The notes under the pieces are model-generated. The model saw only the letters and a list, made by a program, of their open reading frames with translations. It was not told the origin of the DNA and did not search any database. DNA of 64,000 nucleotides, from contig NKIW01000002.1 of the NCBI GenBank assembly GCA_002256205.1, forward strand, positions 248,001-312,000, read 5' to 3'. Numbering within the stretch: position 1 is the stretch's first letter; every line of letters starts with the position of its first letter. The position numbers and the translations under genes were made by a program. Of the stretch, positions 8,585 through 17,146 are shown in pieces. The stretch is from Rhizobiales bacterium PAR1. Its GTDB lineage: Bacteria; Pseudomonadota; Alphaproteobacteria; Rhizobiales; Beijerinckiaceae.

Positions 8585-10910
8585 TGCCCCCCACGACAAT
8601 GTCACTTTGGCTTCTGTCCACCAGTCGGTCCCGCATGACAGCGCGATCCGCCATGTCACCGGCTCGGCGCCCTATATCGACGATCTGCCGGAGCCGCGTG
8701 GCACATTGCACATCGCGCTCGGCCTCGCACCCGTTGCGCGCGGTCAGCTCGTCGAACTCGATCTCGCCGCCGTCCGTGCCAAGAAGGGCGTGATCGCGGT
8801 TCTGACCGCTACCGATATTCCGGGCAAGAATGACGTCTCGCCAAGCCTTGGCGATGAACCGATGCTGGTCTCGGATGAGATCAGCTTCCACGCCCAGCCG
8901 GTTTTTGTCGTGATCGCGGAGACGCGGAAAATCGCCCGCAAGGCCGCCCGGCGCGGTCGCATCGAGGCCATTCCCGAGGCACCTGCCATCGACGTCGCAG
9001 ATGCACTGGAGACCGGTGAGACCGTCCTGCCGGATTATGCCTTTCAGCGCGGCGACATCGAAGCCGCGATGCGGGCCGCACCACAAACCCTTGATGGTGA
9101 GATCGATATCGGGGGACAGGAGCATTTCTACCTTGAAGGGCAGATCGCTCTCGCAATCCCCGGCGAAGGCGTGGATATGCACATCCATTCCTCGACCCAG
9201 CACCCAAGCGAGGTGCAACACATCGTCGCCCGCGTGCTCGGCGTGCCGGATCATGCCGTCTCAGTCGAGTGCCGCCGGATGGGCGGCGGTTTTGGCGGCA
9301 AGGAAAGTCAGGCGAGCCATTGGGCGGCGATTGCCGCCGTTGCCGCGCGCCTCACCGGGCGCCCCTGCAAGCTCCGTCTCGACCGCGACGACGACTTCAT
9401 CCTGACCGGCAAGCGTCATGACATGCGGACGGCTTATGAGGTCGGCTTTGACGATGCGGGCGTCATCGCTGCGCTCGACATGGAACACCTCGTGCGTTGC
9501 GGCTATTCTGCCGATCTCAGCCTTGGCGTCGTGGACCGGACGATGTTCCACTCGGATAACGCCTATTACCTCCCAAACGCGGCGATTGCCTCGCGCCGCC
9601 TCAAGACCAATACGGTCTCGAACACCGCGTTTCGCGGTTTTGGCGGCCCGCAAGGCATTCTCGCCATCGAAAACGTGATCGATGCCATCGCCCGCACCAC
9701 GGGGCGCGATCCGCTCGATGTGCGCAAGGCGAACCTCTACCGCACCGGGCGCGACATCACGCCCTATGGTATGGAAGTCTTCGACTGTGAAACCCTGCCG
9801 CCGCTGATCGAACGACTGGAAGAGACCTCGCGCTACCGCGAACGGCGCGCCGAAATTGCAGAATTCAACGCCAACTCGCGGATCATCAAGCGCGGCCTCG
9901 CGCTGACACCGATCAAATTCGGCATTTCCTTCACGCTGAAACACCTCAATCAGGCGGGTGCTCTGGTACATGTCTATTCCGATGGCTCGGTGATGCTAAA
10001 TCACGGCGGCACCGAGATGGGTCAGGGCCTCAACACCAAGGTCGCACAGGTCGTCGCGGATGAATTCGGCGTGCCGCTGGCGCGGGTGAAGATTACTGCG
10101 ACCCATACCGCCAAGGTACCCAACACCGCCCCCACCGCCGCCTCCTCGGGCTCGGATCTCAACGCCATGGCGGCGAAAATCGCCGCTCGCACCATCCGGG
10201 ATCGCATGGCGGCGGAGGCGGCGCGACGTTTCGGCGTAGAGCCGGACGAAATCCGCTTCGCAGGCGGGCAGGTGAGCGCGGGGAGCAGCATCATGCCCTT
10301 CAACGAGCTGGCGAAAACCTGCTTCCTCGAACGAATCGCTCTCTCTTCGACCGGCTACTACCGCACCCCGAACATCACCTGGGACAGAGCAAGCAAAACA
10401 GGTCGCCCGTTCTTCTATTTCGCCTATGGCGCCGCCTGCTCGGAGGTCATGATCGACACCATGACCGGAGAGATGAAGCTGGTCGCGGTCGATATCCTGC
10501 ACGATTGTGGCATCTCGCTGAACCCGGCCCTCGATATCGGCCAGATCGAAGGCGCCTTCGTCCAAGGCCTCGGCTGGCTCACCACCGAGGAACTGGTGTT
10601 CTCCCCTGATGGACGGCTGAGAACCCACGCACCCTCGACCTACAAAATCCCGCTCGCTTCGGATATTCCCGAGCACTTCCGGGTTGACCTCTGGGACGAA
10701 CCCAACCGGGAAGATGCGATTTACCGCTCAAAGGCTGTGGGCGAACCACCGTTGATGCACGGGGTTTCCACCTTTTCAGCCATCGCGGATGCCATCCATT
10801 CTGTCGCACCGGGGCATCCGGTTAAGCTGCGCGCCCCGGCAACGCCGGAAGCCATTCTCGACGCGCTCGACCTTCAGCGCGGACATGGTCAGCACAGGCC
10901 CGGCGGATGA
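8574..10910 (+). CDS. xdhB: xanthine dehydrogenase large (molybdopterin) subunit
   Basis: 778-residue molybdenum hydroxylase subunit, full length. Molybdopterin-binding segments include GGGFGGKESQASHWA, NTAFRGFGGPQG and GGTEMGQGLNTKVAQ; the catalytic base Glu is in KAVGEPPLMHG near the C-terminus. It forms the active XDH with the XdhA product. AAGGAGG stands six bases before the ATG, which lies inside the end of xdhA, and its own stop overlaps xdhC (ATGA), so the three subunit and maturation genes form one translationally linked unit. Confidence 0.94.
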   Translation: MADDAPHDNVTLASVHQSVPHDSAIRHVTGSAPYIDDLPEPRGTLHIALGLAPVARGQLVELDLAAVRAKKGVIAVLTATDIPGKNDVSPSLGDEPMLVSDEISFHAQPVFVVIAETRKIARKAARRGRIEAIPEAPAIDVADALETGETVLPDYAFQRGDIEAAMRAAPQTLDGEIDIGGQEHFYLEGQIALAIPGEGVDMHIHSSTQHPSEVQHIVARVLGVPDHAVSVECRRMGGGFGGKESQASHWAAIAAVAARLTGRPCKLRLDRDDDFILTGKRHDMRTAYEVGFDDAGVIAALDMEHLVRCGYSADLSLGVVDRTMFHSDNAYYLPNAAIASRRLKTNTVSNTAFRGFGGPQGILAIENVIDAIARTTGRDPLDVRKANLYRTGRDITPYGMEVFDCETLPPLIERLEETSRYRERRAEIAEFNANSRIIKRGLALTPIKFGISFTLKHLNQAGALVHVYSDGSVMLNHGGTEMGQGLNTKVAQVVADEFGVPLARVKITATHTAKVPNTAPTAASSGSDLNAMAAKIAARTIRDRMAAEAARRFGVEPDEIRFAGGQVSAGSSIMPFNELAKTCFLERIALSSTGYYRTPNITWDRASKTGRPFFYFAYGAACSEVMIDTMTGEMKLVAVDILHDCGISLNPALDIGQIEGAFVQGLGWLTTEELVFSPDGRLRTHAPSTYKIPLASDIPEHFRVDLWDEPNREDAIYRSKAVGEPPLMHGVSTFSAIADAIHSVAPGHPVKLRAPATPEAILDALDLQRGHGQHRPGG

Positions 10911-11932
10911 GCCTCTGGCAGCGCCTCGATGCGGCACTGGCGGAAAAGCGTCGGGGCTGCCTGATCACGCTTGCCTCAGTGGAAGGCTCCAGCCCGCGCG
11001 AGACAGGCACGCGGATGCTCCTCATCGATGGTGGAGGCTACTCCGGCACCATCGGCGGCGGCGCACTCGAATGGCAGGCGCTGGCCTTTGCCCAGAGCCT
11101 CCTTGCGGAAGCGCCGGACGGCAAGGGCGTCTTTCGCAGCTTTTCGCTGGGGCCAGACCTTGGGCAATGCTGTGGCGGGCGCGTCCAGGTTTTGTTCGAA
11201 GCCTTGTCGGTCGCGGATCGCACATGGGTCACACCGCTCGCAATAGCCGAGACGCTCGGCCCGTTCGCGACGAGGGGGCACCGCGATGCGCGCAGCATCT
11301 TTCCGCGCGAGGTGGCCGAAGCCCGCCCATCTCTCGCGCTCACCTTTGCGGGTGACACGACACTCATCGAACGCCACGGCGAGCCTCGCACCCCGCTGCT
11401 GCTCTTCGGCGCGGGCCATGTCGGCCGGGCACTGGTACTGGCGCTGGCACCGCTTCCCTTCGCGGTGCGCTGGATCGACACGCGACCTGATGCCTTTCCC
11501 GGTGTTCAGCCGGCAAACGTGATGCCCATTCTGGCGCGCGACCCGCTTGCCGAACTCGCGACCGCCCTGCCCGGCACGCTCCTGCTTGCCATGACCCATA
11601 GCCACGCACTGGATTTCGATTTGATCGCGGCAGGGCTTGCAAACCCGGCGGTCACGCTGGTCGGCGTCATTGGCAGCGCAACGAAACGCGCGCGTTTCGC
11701 CTCGCGTCTCTCGGCCCTCGGCCTGTCGCCGAACACCATCGACCGCATGATCTGTCCCATCGGCCTGCCCGCGCTGCGGGACAAGGCCCCGGCGGTGATC
11801 GCTGCCGGCATCGTTGTGCAACTTCTCGAAGCGCGCGACGAGGCTGCAAGGCAGGGCGCTATGCCCGCGAGCGCTGCAGCGCGCATGAAATCCGGGCAAT
11901 CCACGGGGCAAAACCGCAGCGCCCTTGTCTAA
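10907..11932 (+). CDS. xdhC: xanthine dehydrogenase accessory protein XdhC
   Basis: 341-residue XdhC, the chaperone that binds molybdenum cofactor, promotes its sulfuration and inserts it into XdhB. The N-terminal XdhC domain contains the LGQCCGGRVQVLFE region with the conserved Cys pair; the C-terminal Rossmann domain begins with LLLFGAGHVGRAL. The start overlaps the xdhB stop. The last 20 residues are low-complexity. Third gene of the purine oxidation unit, just upstream of a purine permease. Confidence 0.92.
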   Translation: MSLWQRLDAALAEKRRGCLITLASVEGSSPRETGTRMLLIDGGGYSGTIGGGALEWQALAFAQSLLAEAPDGKGVFRSFSLGPDLGQCCGGRVQVLFEALSVADRTWVTPLAIAETLGPFATRGHRDARSIFPREVAEARPSLALTFAGDTTLIERHGEPRTPLLLFGAGHVGRALVLALAPLPFAVRWIDTRPDAFPGVQPANVMPILARDPLAELATALPGTLLLAMTHSHALDFDLIAAGLANPAVTLVGVIGSATKRARFASRLSALGLSPNTIDRMICPIGLPALRDKAPAVIAAGIVVQLLEARDEAARQGAMPASAAARMKSGQSTGQNRSALV

Positions 11933-11989
11933 TCCAGCGGCATGGTCTTTGCTGGAGAAAACAGCATCAAGGTCATAGAACCTTGATGC
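11933..11989 (+). promoter_or_regulatory. two stem-loops before the purine permease
   Basis: Stem 1 pairs TCCAGC (11933-11938) with GCTGGA (11951-11956). Stem 2 is a perfect 10-base stem, GCATCAAGGT (11964-11973) with ACCTTGATGC (11980-11989), and a six-base loop. No T-run follows, so it is not an ordinary intrinsic terminator. The ribosome binding site GGGGGAA of the permease gene starts a few bases later. It could be a small riboswitch, an operator or an mRNA stability element; I could not match it to a known class. Confidence 0.5.
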
Positions 11990-12006
11990 AATTGCCGGGG
12001 GAAATC

Positions 12007-13377
12007 ATGTCGCAAACCGTTCATCCTGTTGACGAGAAGCTGCCAGCGTCAAGGCTTGCCGCGCTCGGGCTTCAGCACGTCCTTGTGATGTATGCGGGCG
12101 CCGTTGCTGTACCGCTGATCGTCGGGCGGGCGCTGAAACTCCCCCCTGAACAGGTCGCGCTTCTGATCAGCGCCGATCTCTTCGCTTGCGGGATCGCGAC
12201 CCTCATCCAGTCGCTCGGGATCAGCGGCATCGGCATTCGCTTGCCGGTGATGATGGGCGTGACGTTTGCCTCCGTCGCGCCGATGGTGGTGATGGCGGGC
12301 AATCCGGCCATTGGCATTCTCGGCATTTTCGGCGCGGTGATCGCCTCGGGCATATTCGGGCTGCTGATTGCGCCGTTTGTCAGCCGCCTCCTGCCGTATT
12401 TCCCGGCTGTTGTGACAGGCACAATCATCCTCGTCATCGGCATTTCGCTGATGCGCATCGGCATTGGCTGGGCGGCGGGCGGTTTGCCGGTCATCAATGG
12501 ACAGCCGAACCCGGCTTATGGTGCGCTCGATGGCCTCGGCATCGCGCTTTTCGTGATGCTCATGATCCTGGGAATTCAGAAATACGCCAGAGGCTTCGTG
12601 CAGAATATCGCCGTGCTACTCGGGGTGATCGCGGGCTGCGTCGTCGCGGGTATTCTCGGCAAGATGAGCCTTGCGAAGGTCGGCACCGCGAGCTGGTTCG
12701 GGCTCGTGCTGCCGTTCCAGTTCGGCATCCCGACCTTTGACCCAGTGGCCTGCGTGACCATGTGCCTTGTCATGATTGTCGTGATGATCGAATCGACCGG
12801 CATGTTTCTCGCGTTGGGCGAGATGACCGGCAAGCCAGTCTCGACCACGGACCTCACGCGCGGCCTCAGGGCCGATGGTCTCGGCACGCTGATCGGCGGC
12901 ATTTTCAACACCTTCCCCTACACCTCGTTCTCGCAGAACGTGGGCCTCGTCGGTGTCACGGGCGTGCGCTCGCGCTTTGTCTGCGTCGCAGGTGGGCTGA
13001 TCCTTCTGGTGATGGGCCTTGTTCCGAAGCTTGGCGCACTGGTGGAGGCCGTGCCGACCGTGGTGCTTGGCGGCGCCGGAATCGTTATGTTCGGTATGGT
13101 CGCGGCGACCGGTGTGCGGATTCTTCAGGGCGTTGATTTCAAGGCCAACCGAAACAATCTCTTCATCGTCGCGATTTCGCTCGGCTTCGGGATGATCCCA
13201 CTGGTGGCACCAACCTTCTTCAACAAATTCCCCGAAGAGCTGAAACCCTTGCTGGAATCCGGCATCCTGCTCGCGACCATCGCCTCTGTCGCGTTGAACC
13301 TCTATTTCAACGGCGCCGGAAACGCCGAAACGGCGCGTACCGATGCGGCCAATGCGGCTGCGAAAGCGGATCACTAG
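12007..13377 (+). CDS. NCS2-family purine (xanthine/uric acid) permease
   Basis: 456-residue nucleobase:cation symporter-2 with about 12-14 membrane segments. The NCS2 signature is seen in SQNVGLVGVTGVRSR about two thirds along, and the transport-core acidic residue in VMIESTGMFLALGEMTG. Members import xanthine, uric acid or uracil with protons. Location right after xdhABC argues for xanthine or urate. The ATG at 12007 follows GGGGGAA five bases away and is preferred over an ATG at 11983 that lies within stem 2 and has no such site. Confidence 0.88.
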   Translation: MSQTVHPVDEKLPASRLAALGLQHVLVMYAGAVAVPLIVGRALKLPPEQVALLISADLFACGIATLIQSLGISGIGIRLPVMMGVTFASVAPMVVMAGNPAIGILGIFGAVIASGIFGLLIAPFVSRLLPYFPAVVTGTIILVIGISLMRIGIGWAAGGLPVINGQPNPAYGALDGLGIALFVMLMILGIQKYARGFVQNIAVLLGVIAGCVVAGILGKMSLAKVGTASWFGLVLPFQFGIPTFDPVACVTMCLVMIVVMIESTGMFLALGEMTGKPVSTTDLTRGLRADGLGTLIGGIFNTFPYTSFSQNVGLVGVTGVRSRFVCVAGGLILLVMGLVPKLGALVEAVPTVVLGGAGIVMFGMVAATGVRILQGVDFKANRNNLFIVAISLGFGMIPLVAPTFFNKFPEELKPLLESGILLATIASVALNLYFNGAGNAETARTDAANAAAKADH

Positions 13378-13380
13378 AAA

Positions 13381-13424
13381 GCATTTTCAAGCGAAGTGGA
13401 CACCGGTTCGCGTGAAGAAAATGC
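13381..13424. repeat. Rhizobiales-type palindromic repeat element
   Basis: An imperfect palindrome of 44 bases: GCATTTTC (13381-13388) pairs with GAAAATGC (13417-13424), with AAGCGAAGTGGACACCGG and TTCGCGTG between. Very similar short palindromes, with the GAAGTGGACACCGGTTCGCGTGAA-like core, are scattered between genes of many Rhizobiales; that similarity is from memory and not checked. It lies four bases after the permease stop, between convergent genes. Confidence 0.65.
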
Positions 13425-13443
13425 ACAAGAATAAATAAGAGAA

Positions 13444-14892
13444 TCAATATCCTGGCTTGAACATCGGCAGGCTGTCCCCGATCCGGACGACCTTGCCGGG
13501 GTTGAGGATATTCTGCGGATCGAGCGCCTGCTTGATCCGCCCCATTAACGCGAGCGCGACAGGGTCCTTGTAGGCCAGGAGCTCATCGCGCTTGTTGAGC
13601 CCGACACCGTGCTCCGCCGCGATGGAACCGTTCCGCCGCTTCACGGCATCATGAACGATGGTATTGAGCCGATGCCACTCGCCCAGAAACGCCTGCTTCT
13701 CCATACCCACCGGCTGCGTCAGGTTGAAGTGCAGGTTGCCGTCTCCGATATGTCCGAAGGCGCAGACACGGATACCCGGCATCGCTGCAACACAAGCCGC
13801 GCTCGTTTCTACGATAAACTCGGCAATCGCACTGATCGGCACCGAAACATCGTGCTTGATCGAACCACCCTCGAATTTCTGCGTTTCTGCCAGCAACTCG
13901 CGCAGGCGCCAGAAGGTGTCAGATTGCGCTTCGCTAGTCGCAACCACAGCATCCTCGATCACTTCGGCTTCCAGCGCCGCGCCCAGAACGCCTTCCAGCA
14001 AAGCCTCCATCGGCGCATCGGCCTCCGGTGAGGTCAGTTCGACCAGCGCATAGGAAAGATGCGGTTGCGCTAAAGGATCACGCGTGTTCGCTCCATGGCG
14101 CAACACGATTTCCAGCCCAAAGCGCGGGATGATCTCGAAAGCACTGAGGCGTTCGCCGGCTTTCTCCCGCAGGCGCCCGAAAAGATCGACAATATGCGCC
14201 GCCGAAGCCGCCCCCACAAAGGCGGTCAGACGGGTTCTCGGTTTGGGGAAGAGCTTGAGCACCGCCGCAGTTACAATTCCGAGCGTGCCTTCCGAGCCGA
14301 TGAAGAGATGCTTGAGGTCATAGCCGGCGTTATCCTTGCGGAGCGCGCTCAGGCCGTTGAAAACCTGACCATCCGGCAGCACGGCTTCAACCCCGAGAAC
14401 AAGATCGCGCATGTTGCCATAGCGCAAAACACCTGTGCCGCCTGCGTTGGTCGCGATGTTTCCGCCGATGGTGCAGGAGCCTTCCGAGCCAAGCGAAAGC
14501 GGAAACAACAGCCCCGCCACATCGGCGGCCTCTTGCACGTTTTGCAGAACCGCGCCGGCCTCAGCGACGAGCGCGGCATTGGCGGCATCCACGATGCGGA
14601 TGCGGTTCATCTTAGCCAGAGAGAGAACGATGCCACCAAACGCAACCCCGCCCCCAACAAGACCGGTATTGCCGCCCAGCGCCACCACAGGAACCTTGAA
14701 TTGCGCCGCAAGCGCCACAAGGCGGGCTACCGCTGCCGTATCACGCGGCTGGAACACGGCTTCCGCAGTACCGCGATGCAGCCCGCGCTGCTCGATCAGA
14801 AACGGCGCCACGGCCTCCGGATCGAGCAGAAGGTCGCTCTCGGCAAGGCAGGTGCGCGCGGCTTCGAGAAAGCCGGCAGGAAGATCGGACAT
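13444..14892 (-). CDS. FAD-binding D-2-hydroxyacid dehydrogenase (D2HGDH/GlcD type)
   Basis: 482-residue flavoprotein of the PCMH FAD family, grouped with D-2-hydroxyglutarate and D-lactate dehydrogenases. The FAD domain contains VPVVALGGNTGLVGGGV and SLGSEGSCTIGGNIATNAGG; the C-terminal substrate/metal domain has FGHIGDGNLHFN and the conserved AAEHGVG, ending with LDPQNILNPGKV. It oxidises a D-2-hydroxyacid to the 2-oxoacid, feeding electrons to a carrier. D-2-hydroxyglutarate is the most likely substrate because D-3-phosphoglycerate dehydrogenase makes it in serine synthesis, but glycolate or D-lactate are possible. No neighbour settles it. Confidence 0.85.
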   Translation of the reverse strand: MSDLPAGFLEAARTCLAESDLLLDPEAVAPFLIEQRGLHRGTAEAVFQPRDTAAVARLVALAAQFKVPVVALGGNTGLVGGGVAFGGIVLSLAKMNRIRIVDAANAALVAEAGAVLQNVQEAADVAGLLFPLSLGSEGSCTIGGNIATNAGGTGVLRYGNMRDLVLGVEAVLPDGQVFNGLSALRKDNAGYDLKHLFIGSEGTLGIVTAAVLKLFPKPRTRLTAFVGAASAAHIVDLFGRLREKAGERLSAFEIIPRFGLEIVLRHGANTRDPLAQPHLSYALVELTSPEADAPMEALLEGVLGAALEAEVIEDAVVATSEAQSDTFWRLRELLAETQKFEGGSIKHDVSVPISAIAEFIVETSAACVAAMPGIRVCAFGHIGDGNLHFNLTQPVGMEKQAFLGEWHRLNTIVHDAVKRRNGSIAAEHGVGLNKRDELLAYKDPVALALMGRIKQALDPQNILNPGKVVRIGDSLPMFKPGY

Positions 14893-14980
14893 CGGCAGGC
14901 TCCGGGAGGGTCAGCGCATCACGCGAACTCTTTATCCCAGCTTGCAGCGAGAATTCCAACCCTTCAGGACCAGACGCGCT

Positions 14981-15289
14981 TCAGCGCTTGGGCAAGGGGT
15001 AGACCTGACGAACAACACGTGACGCGGCTGGAGCCTGGACCACAGGCGCTTCCTGCGCAGGAAAGAGGGTCGCTTCGGCCACAGGTTCAGCCGGCGCACG
15101 GACCGGGCGCAAAGGCGCCCTCGGGCCATTGTTCCACTGTTCCCGTTCCATGATTTCTCCCAGCGTCAGCGAGCCGGGGACCGGGTCGATTGGTGCATTT
15201 GCGGCGTTGACCGCCATGGAAGAAGCGTCAATCAACGCAAGGATCGCAACAAAACCCGCAGCGCAGGCCGTAGAAAACTTTGGACGCAT
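14981..15289 (-). CDS. small exported protein of unknown function
   Basis: 102 residues. The N-terminus has two charges, a hydrophobic stretch (about 10-22) and a possible cleavage after VNAANA near 31, so export is likely. The rest is rich in Pro, Ala and Val (RAPLRPVRAPAEPVAEA; VVQAPAASRVVRQVYPLP) with no recognised domain. The gene lies between the hydroxyacid dehydrogenase and a LuxR-type regulator, all leftward. There is no strong ribosome binding site. It could be a small envelope protein or, less likely, a chance frame. Confidence 0.5.
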   Translation of the reverse strand: MRPKFSTACAAGFVAILALIDASSMAVNAANAPIDPVPGSLTLGEIMEREQWNNGPRAPLRPVRAPAEPVAEATLFPAQEAPVVQAPAASRVVRQVYPLPKR

Positions 15290-15440
15290 GAACGCTACTC
15301 ACAGGGTACGTCGCCGCGCAAAAGACGCGGCATCTGGAAACCTGTGCCATCATGCAGCAGAGGGCTTCACAAACCCTTATCGCCAGCAATCTGCGTGCGA
15401 GCAGGTTGCACGCGTCCGTCAGCCGAAAAACGAGGCAGCG

Positions 15441-16118
15441 TCAATCTTCGTGAAAACCCGACGCTGCCGGCCGCCGGGCCAGAGGCTTTCGGAAACCGTA
15501 TTCCTCACCCATCAGGCCAAGCTTCTCGGCAATGTTTGCGAGCGAGCGCCGGTTGCGGGCGCCGGTCTTCTTGCGGATATTCATACGATGCGTCTCGACC
15601 GTCCGGACGCTGAGATCCAGTTTCCGCGCAATATCCTTGTTGCTCATGTTGACGGCCAGCAACTGCATGATTTCCTGCTCACGCGGCGTGAGACCAAGCC
15701 CGGCCGCCGTCTGGCCGGAACTGGAAAACAGCGCCGCTGCAATCGCCTTCGAGAAATAAACACCACCGGCCTTAACGACAGTAAAGCTCGCCTTCAGCTC
15801 ATCAACACTGGCGGCGGGGTGAATAAAGGCAACAACGCCGCTCTGGAAGAGAGAAGGAATACTTTCCGCTTCCTGTTCGCCAAGAACAGCAAAAAGGCAC
15901 ATGCCAGAACAGACATTCTGCCAATTTCGCACAGTTTCAGCCACGGCCTGCACAAGATCGGCGGGACGAAAAATCAGAATATCTGTTTTATTTCGGATAT
16001 TTGGCTGAAAATTGGCCGCGATGGTCACATCAGAATCGGTAAGAGCCAACCGTTCTGCTAAAAAGTCATTCTTGGCCTCATCAGGCAAGATACATACGAT
16101 ACTCAACGGGTCGGACAT
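15441..16118 (-). CDS. LuxR-family regulator with degenerate receiver domain
   Basis: 225 residues: an N-terminal receiver-like domain (about 1-125) and a C-terminal LuxR/NarL helix-turn-helix (about 145-205; LTPREQEIMQLLAVNMSNKD, then ARKLDLSVRTVETHR). The receiver lacks its key residues: where the phospho-accepting Asp is expected the sequence reads DILIFRP, and the conserved Lys position is a His in AFIHPAAS. It therefore probably works without phosphorylation. The start at 16118 has GGGAGAG about seven bases upstream; an ATG at 16136 is the alternative. No histidine kinase is adjacent. Targets are unknown. Confidence 0.8.
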   Translation of the reverse strand: MSDPLSIVCILPDEAKNDFLAERLALTDSDVTIAANFQPNIRNKTDILIFRPADLVQAVAETVRNWQNVCSGMCLFAVLGEQEAESIPSLFQSGVVAFIHPAASVDELKASFTVVKAGGVYFSKAIAAALFSSSGQTAAGLGLTPREQEIMQLLAVNMSNKDIARKLDLSVRTVETHRMNIRKKTGARNRRSLANIAEKLGLMGEEYGFRKPLARRPAASGFHED

Positions 16119-16537
16119 TACAAAACTCTCCCTCACGCTTTCAAGATCACGACCGTGAGTGAAATTCTGTCAGCCGGAGACGACGTTCCCCTTGTGCACG
16201 CGACCGGAATCCGGCCGTGACGACCATGTCAAAGACATCAGGACAGGATCGTTGCACGAAGAGCGTCATCTGTTTTCCCGCAGTGCCGTTTCTGGTCAGT
16301 TGCTAGGTCGCCCCGCTTGCGTGTCAATTGTCATGCCAGCAGGATGGGCTACCGCGCGCCACGCGATCCCCACAGCCCAAACGTTTGAAAGCACGGTGAA
16401 AACGCGATCGGAATCGGTAACCAATTCTTAATGAATGTTAGTTATTGGTTACGAGACCCCCCGTTCTATGTCTCATTTCGAAACAGGCGGCAACATTCGA
16501 TTCTACGTAGTTTACCCCTGAACCAGAGCTCTGCCGG
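16119..16537. other. gene-free stretch between divergent genes, with inverted repeat
   Basis: This 419-base gap separates the LuxR-type gene from the HAD hydrolase gene. I see no RNA gene. One notable item is a perfect 9-base inverted repeat, GTAACCAAT (16417-16425) and ATTGGTTAC (16444-16452), spaced 18 bases apart in an AT-rich patch about 90 bases before the HAD start. It may be an operator. The rest looks unstructured to me. Confidence 0.5.
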
Positions 16538-17143
16538 ATGCCTAAAACACTTGTTTTCGATATCGGAAACGTCCTGATCGAATGGGACCCGGACCGTCTG
16601 TTTTCGGAATTGATTCCTGACCCTGTCAAAAAAGCGGATTTCATGCGGCGCGTGTTGCCGCCGGAATGGAACATGGAGCAGGATAGAGGCCGCCCATGGG
16701 CCGAAGCGGAGGCCGAGCGCATTGCGCTGTTTCCCGAACACGCCGATCTCATCCGCGCCTTCCGCGCCCGCTGGCATGACATGGTGCCAGGGCCGATCGA
16801 GAAGAATGTGGCAGTGCTCGAGGCCGCCCGTGCAGCCGGCATTCCCTGCTATGCGATCACGAATTTCGCCTCGGACACCCTGATCGAGGCGCAGGAGCGC
16901 TTCAGCTTCCTGAATGGTTTCGAGGGAATCGTGGTCTCGGCCGCCGAGCAGCTCTTAAAGCCCGACCCCGCGATTTTTCATGTCTTTCTCACGCGCTACG
17001 GCCAGCGCGCAGACGACTGTCTCTTCATGGATGACAGCGCAGCCAATATCGCCACTGCGCAGCAGCTCGGCTTTGCCACGATCCACGTAACGCCGGAGAC
17101 TGACCTGCGCCATGACGTCACGGCGCAGGGATTTTCGCTTTAA
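16538..17143 (+). CDS. HAD-superfamily hydrolase
   Basis: 201 residues with the haloacid dehalogenase fold: motif I FDIGNVLIEWDP (the second acid replaced by Asn, as in YihX-like phosphatases), motif II in CYAITNFAS, motif III Lys in LLKPDPAIF and motif IV in CLFMDDSAANI. Such proteins are cytoplasmic sugar-phosphate or nucleotide phosphatases. Asn in place of the general acid Asp resembles alpha-D-glucose-1-phosphate phosphatases of the YihX type, so sugar-phosphate is a reasonable guess, in keeping with the phosphohexomutase gene that ends three bases away on the other strand. The substrate is not proven. Confidence 0.8.
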   Translation: MPKTLVFDIGNVLIEWDPDRLFSELIPDPVKKADFMRRVLPPEWNMEQDRGRPWAEAEAERIALFPEHADLIRAFRARWHDMVPGPIEKNVAVLEAARAAGIPCYAITNFASDTLIEAQERFSFLNGFEGIVVSAAEQLLKPDPAIFHVFLTRYGQRADDCLFMDDSAANIATAQQLGFATIHVTPETDLRHDVTAQGFSL

Positions 17144-17146
17144 AGC

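Noticed and set aside
16428-16441. CtrA-like TTAA-N6-TTAG upstream of the HAD gene
   Set aside because: Spacing differs from TTAA-N7-TTAA and the second half is imperfect.
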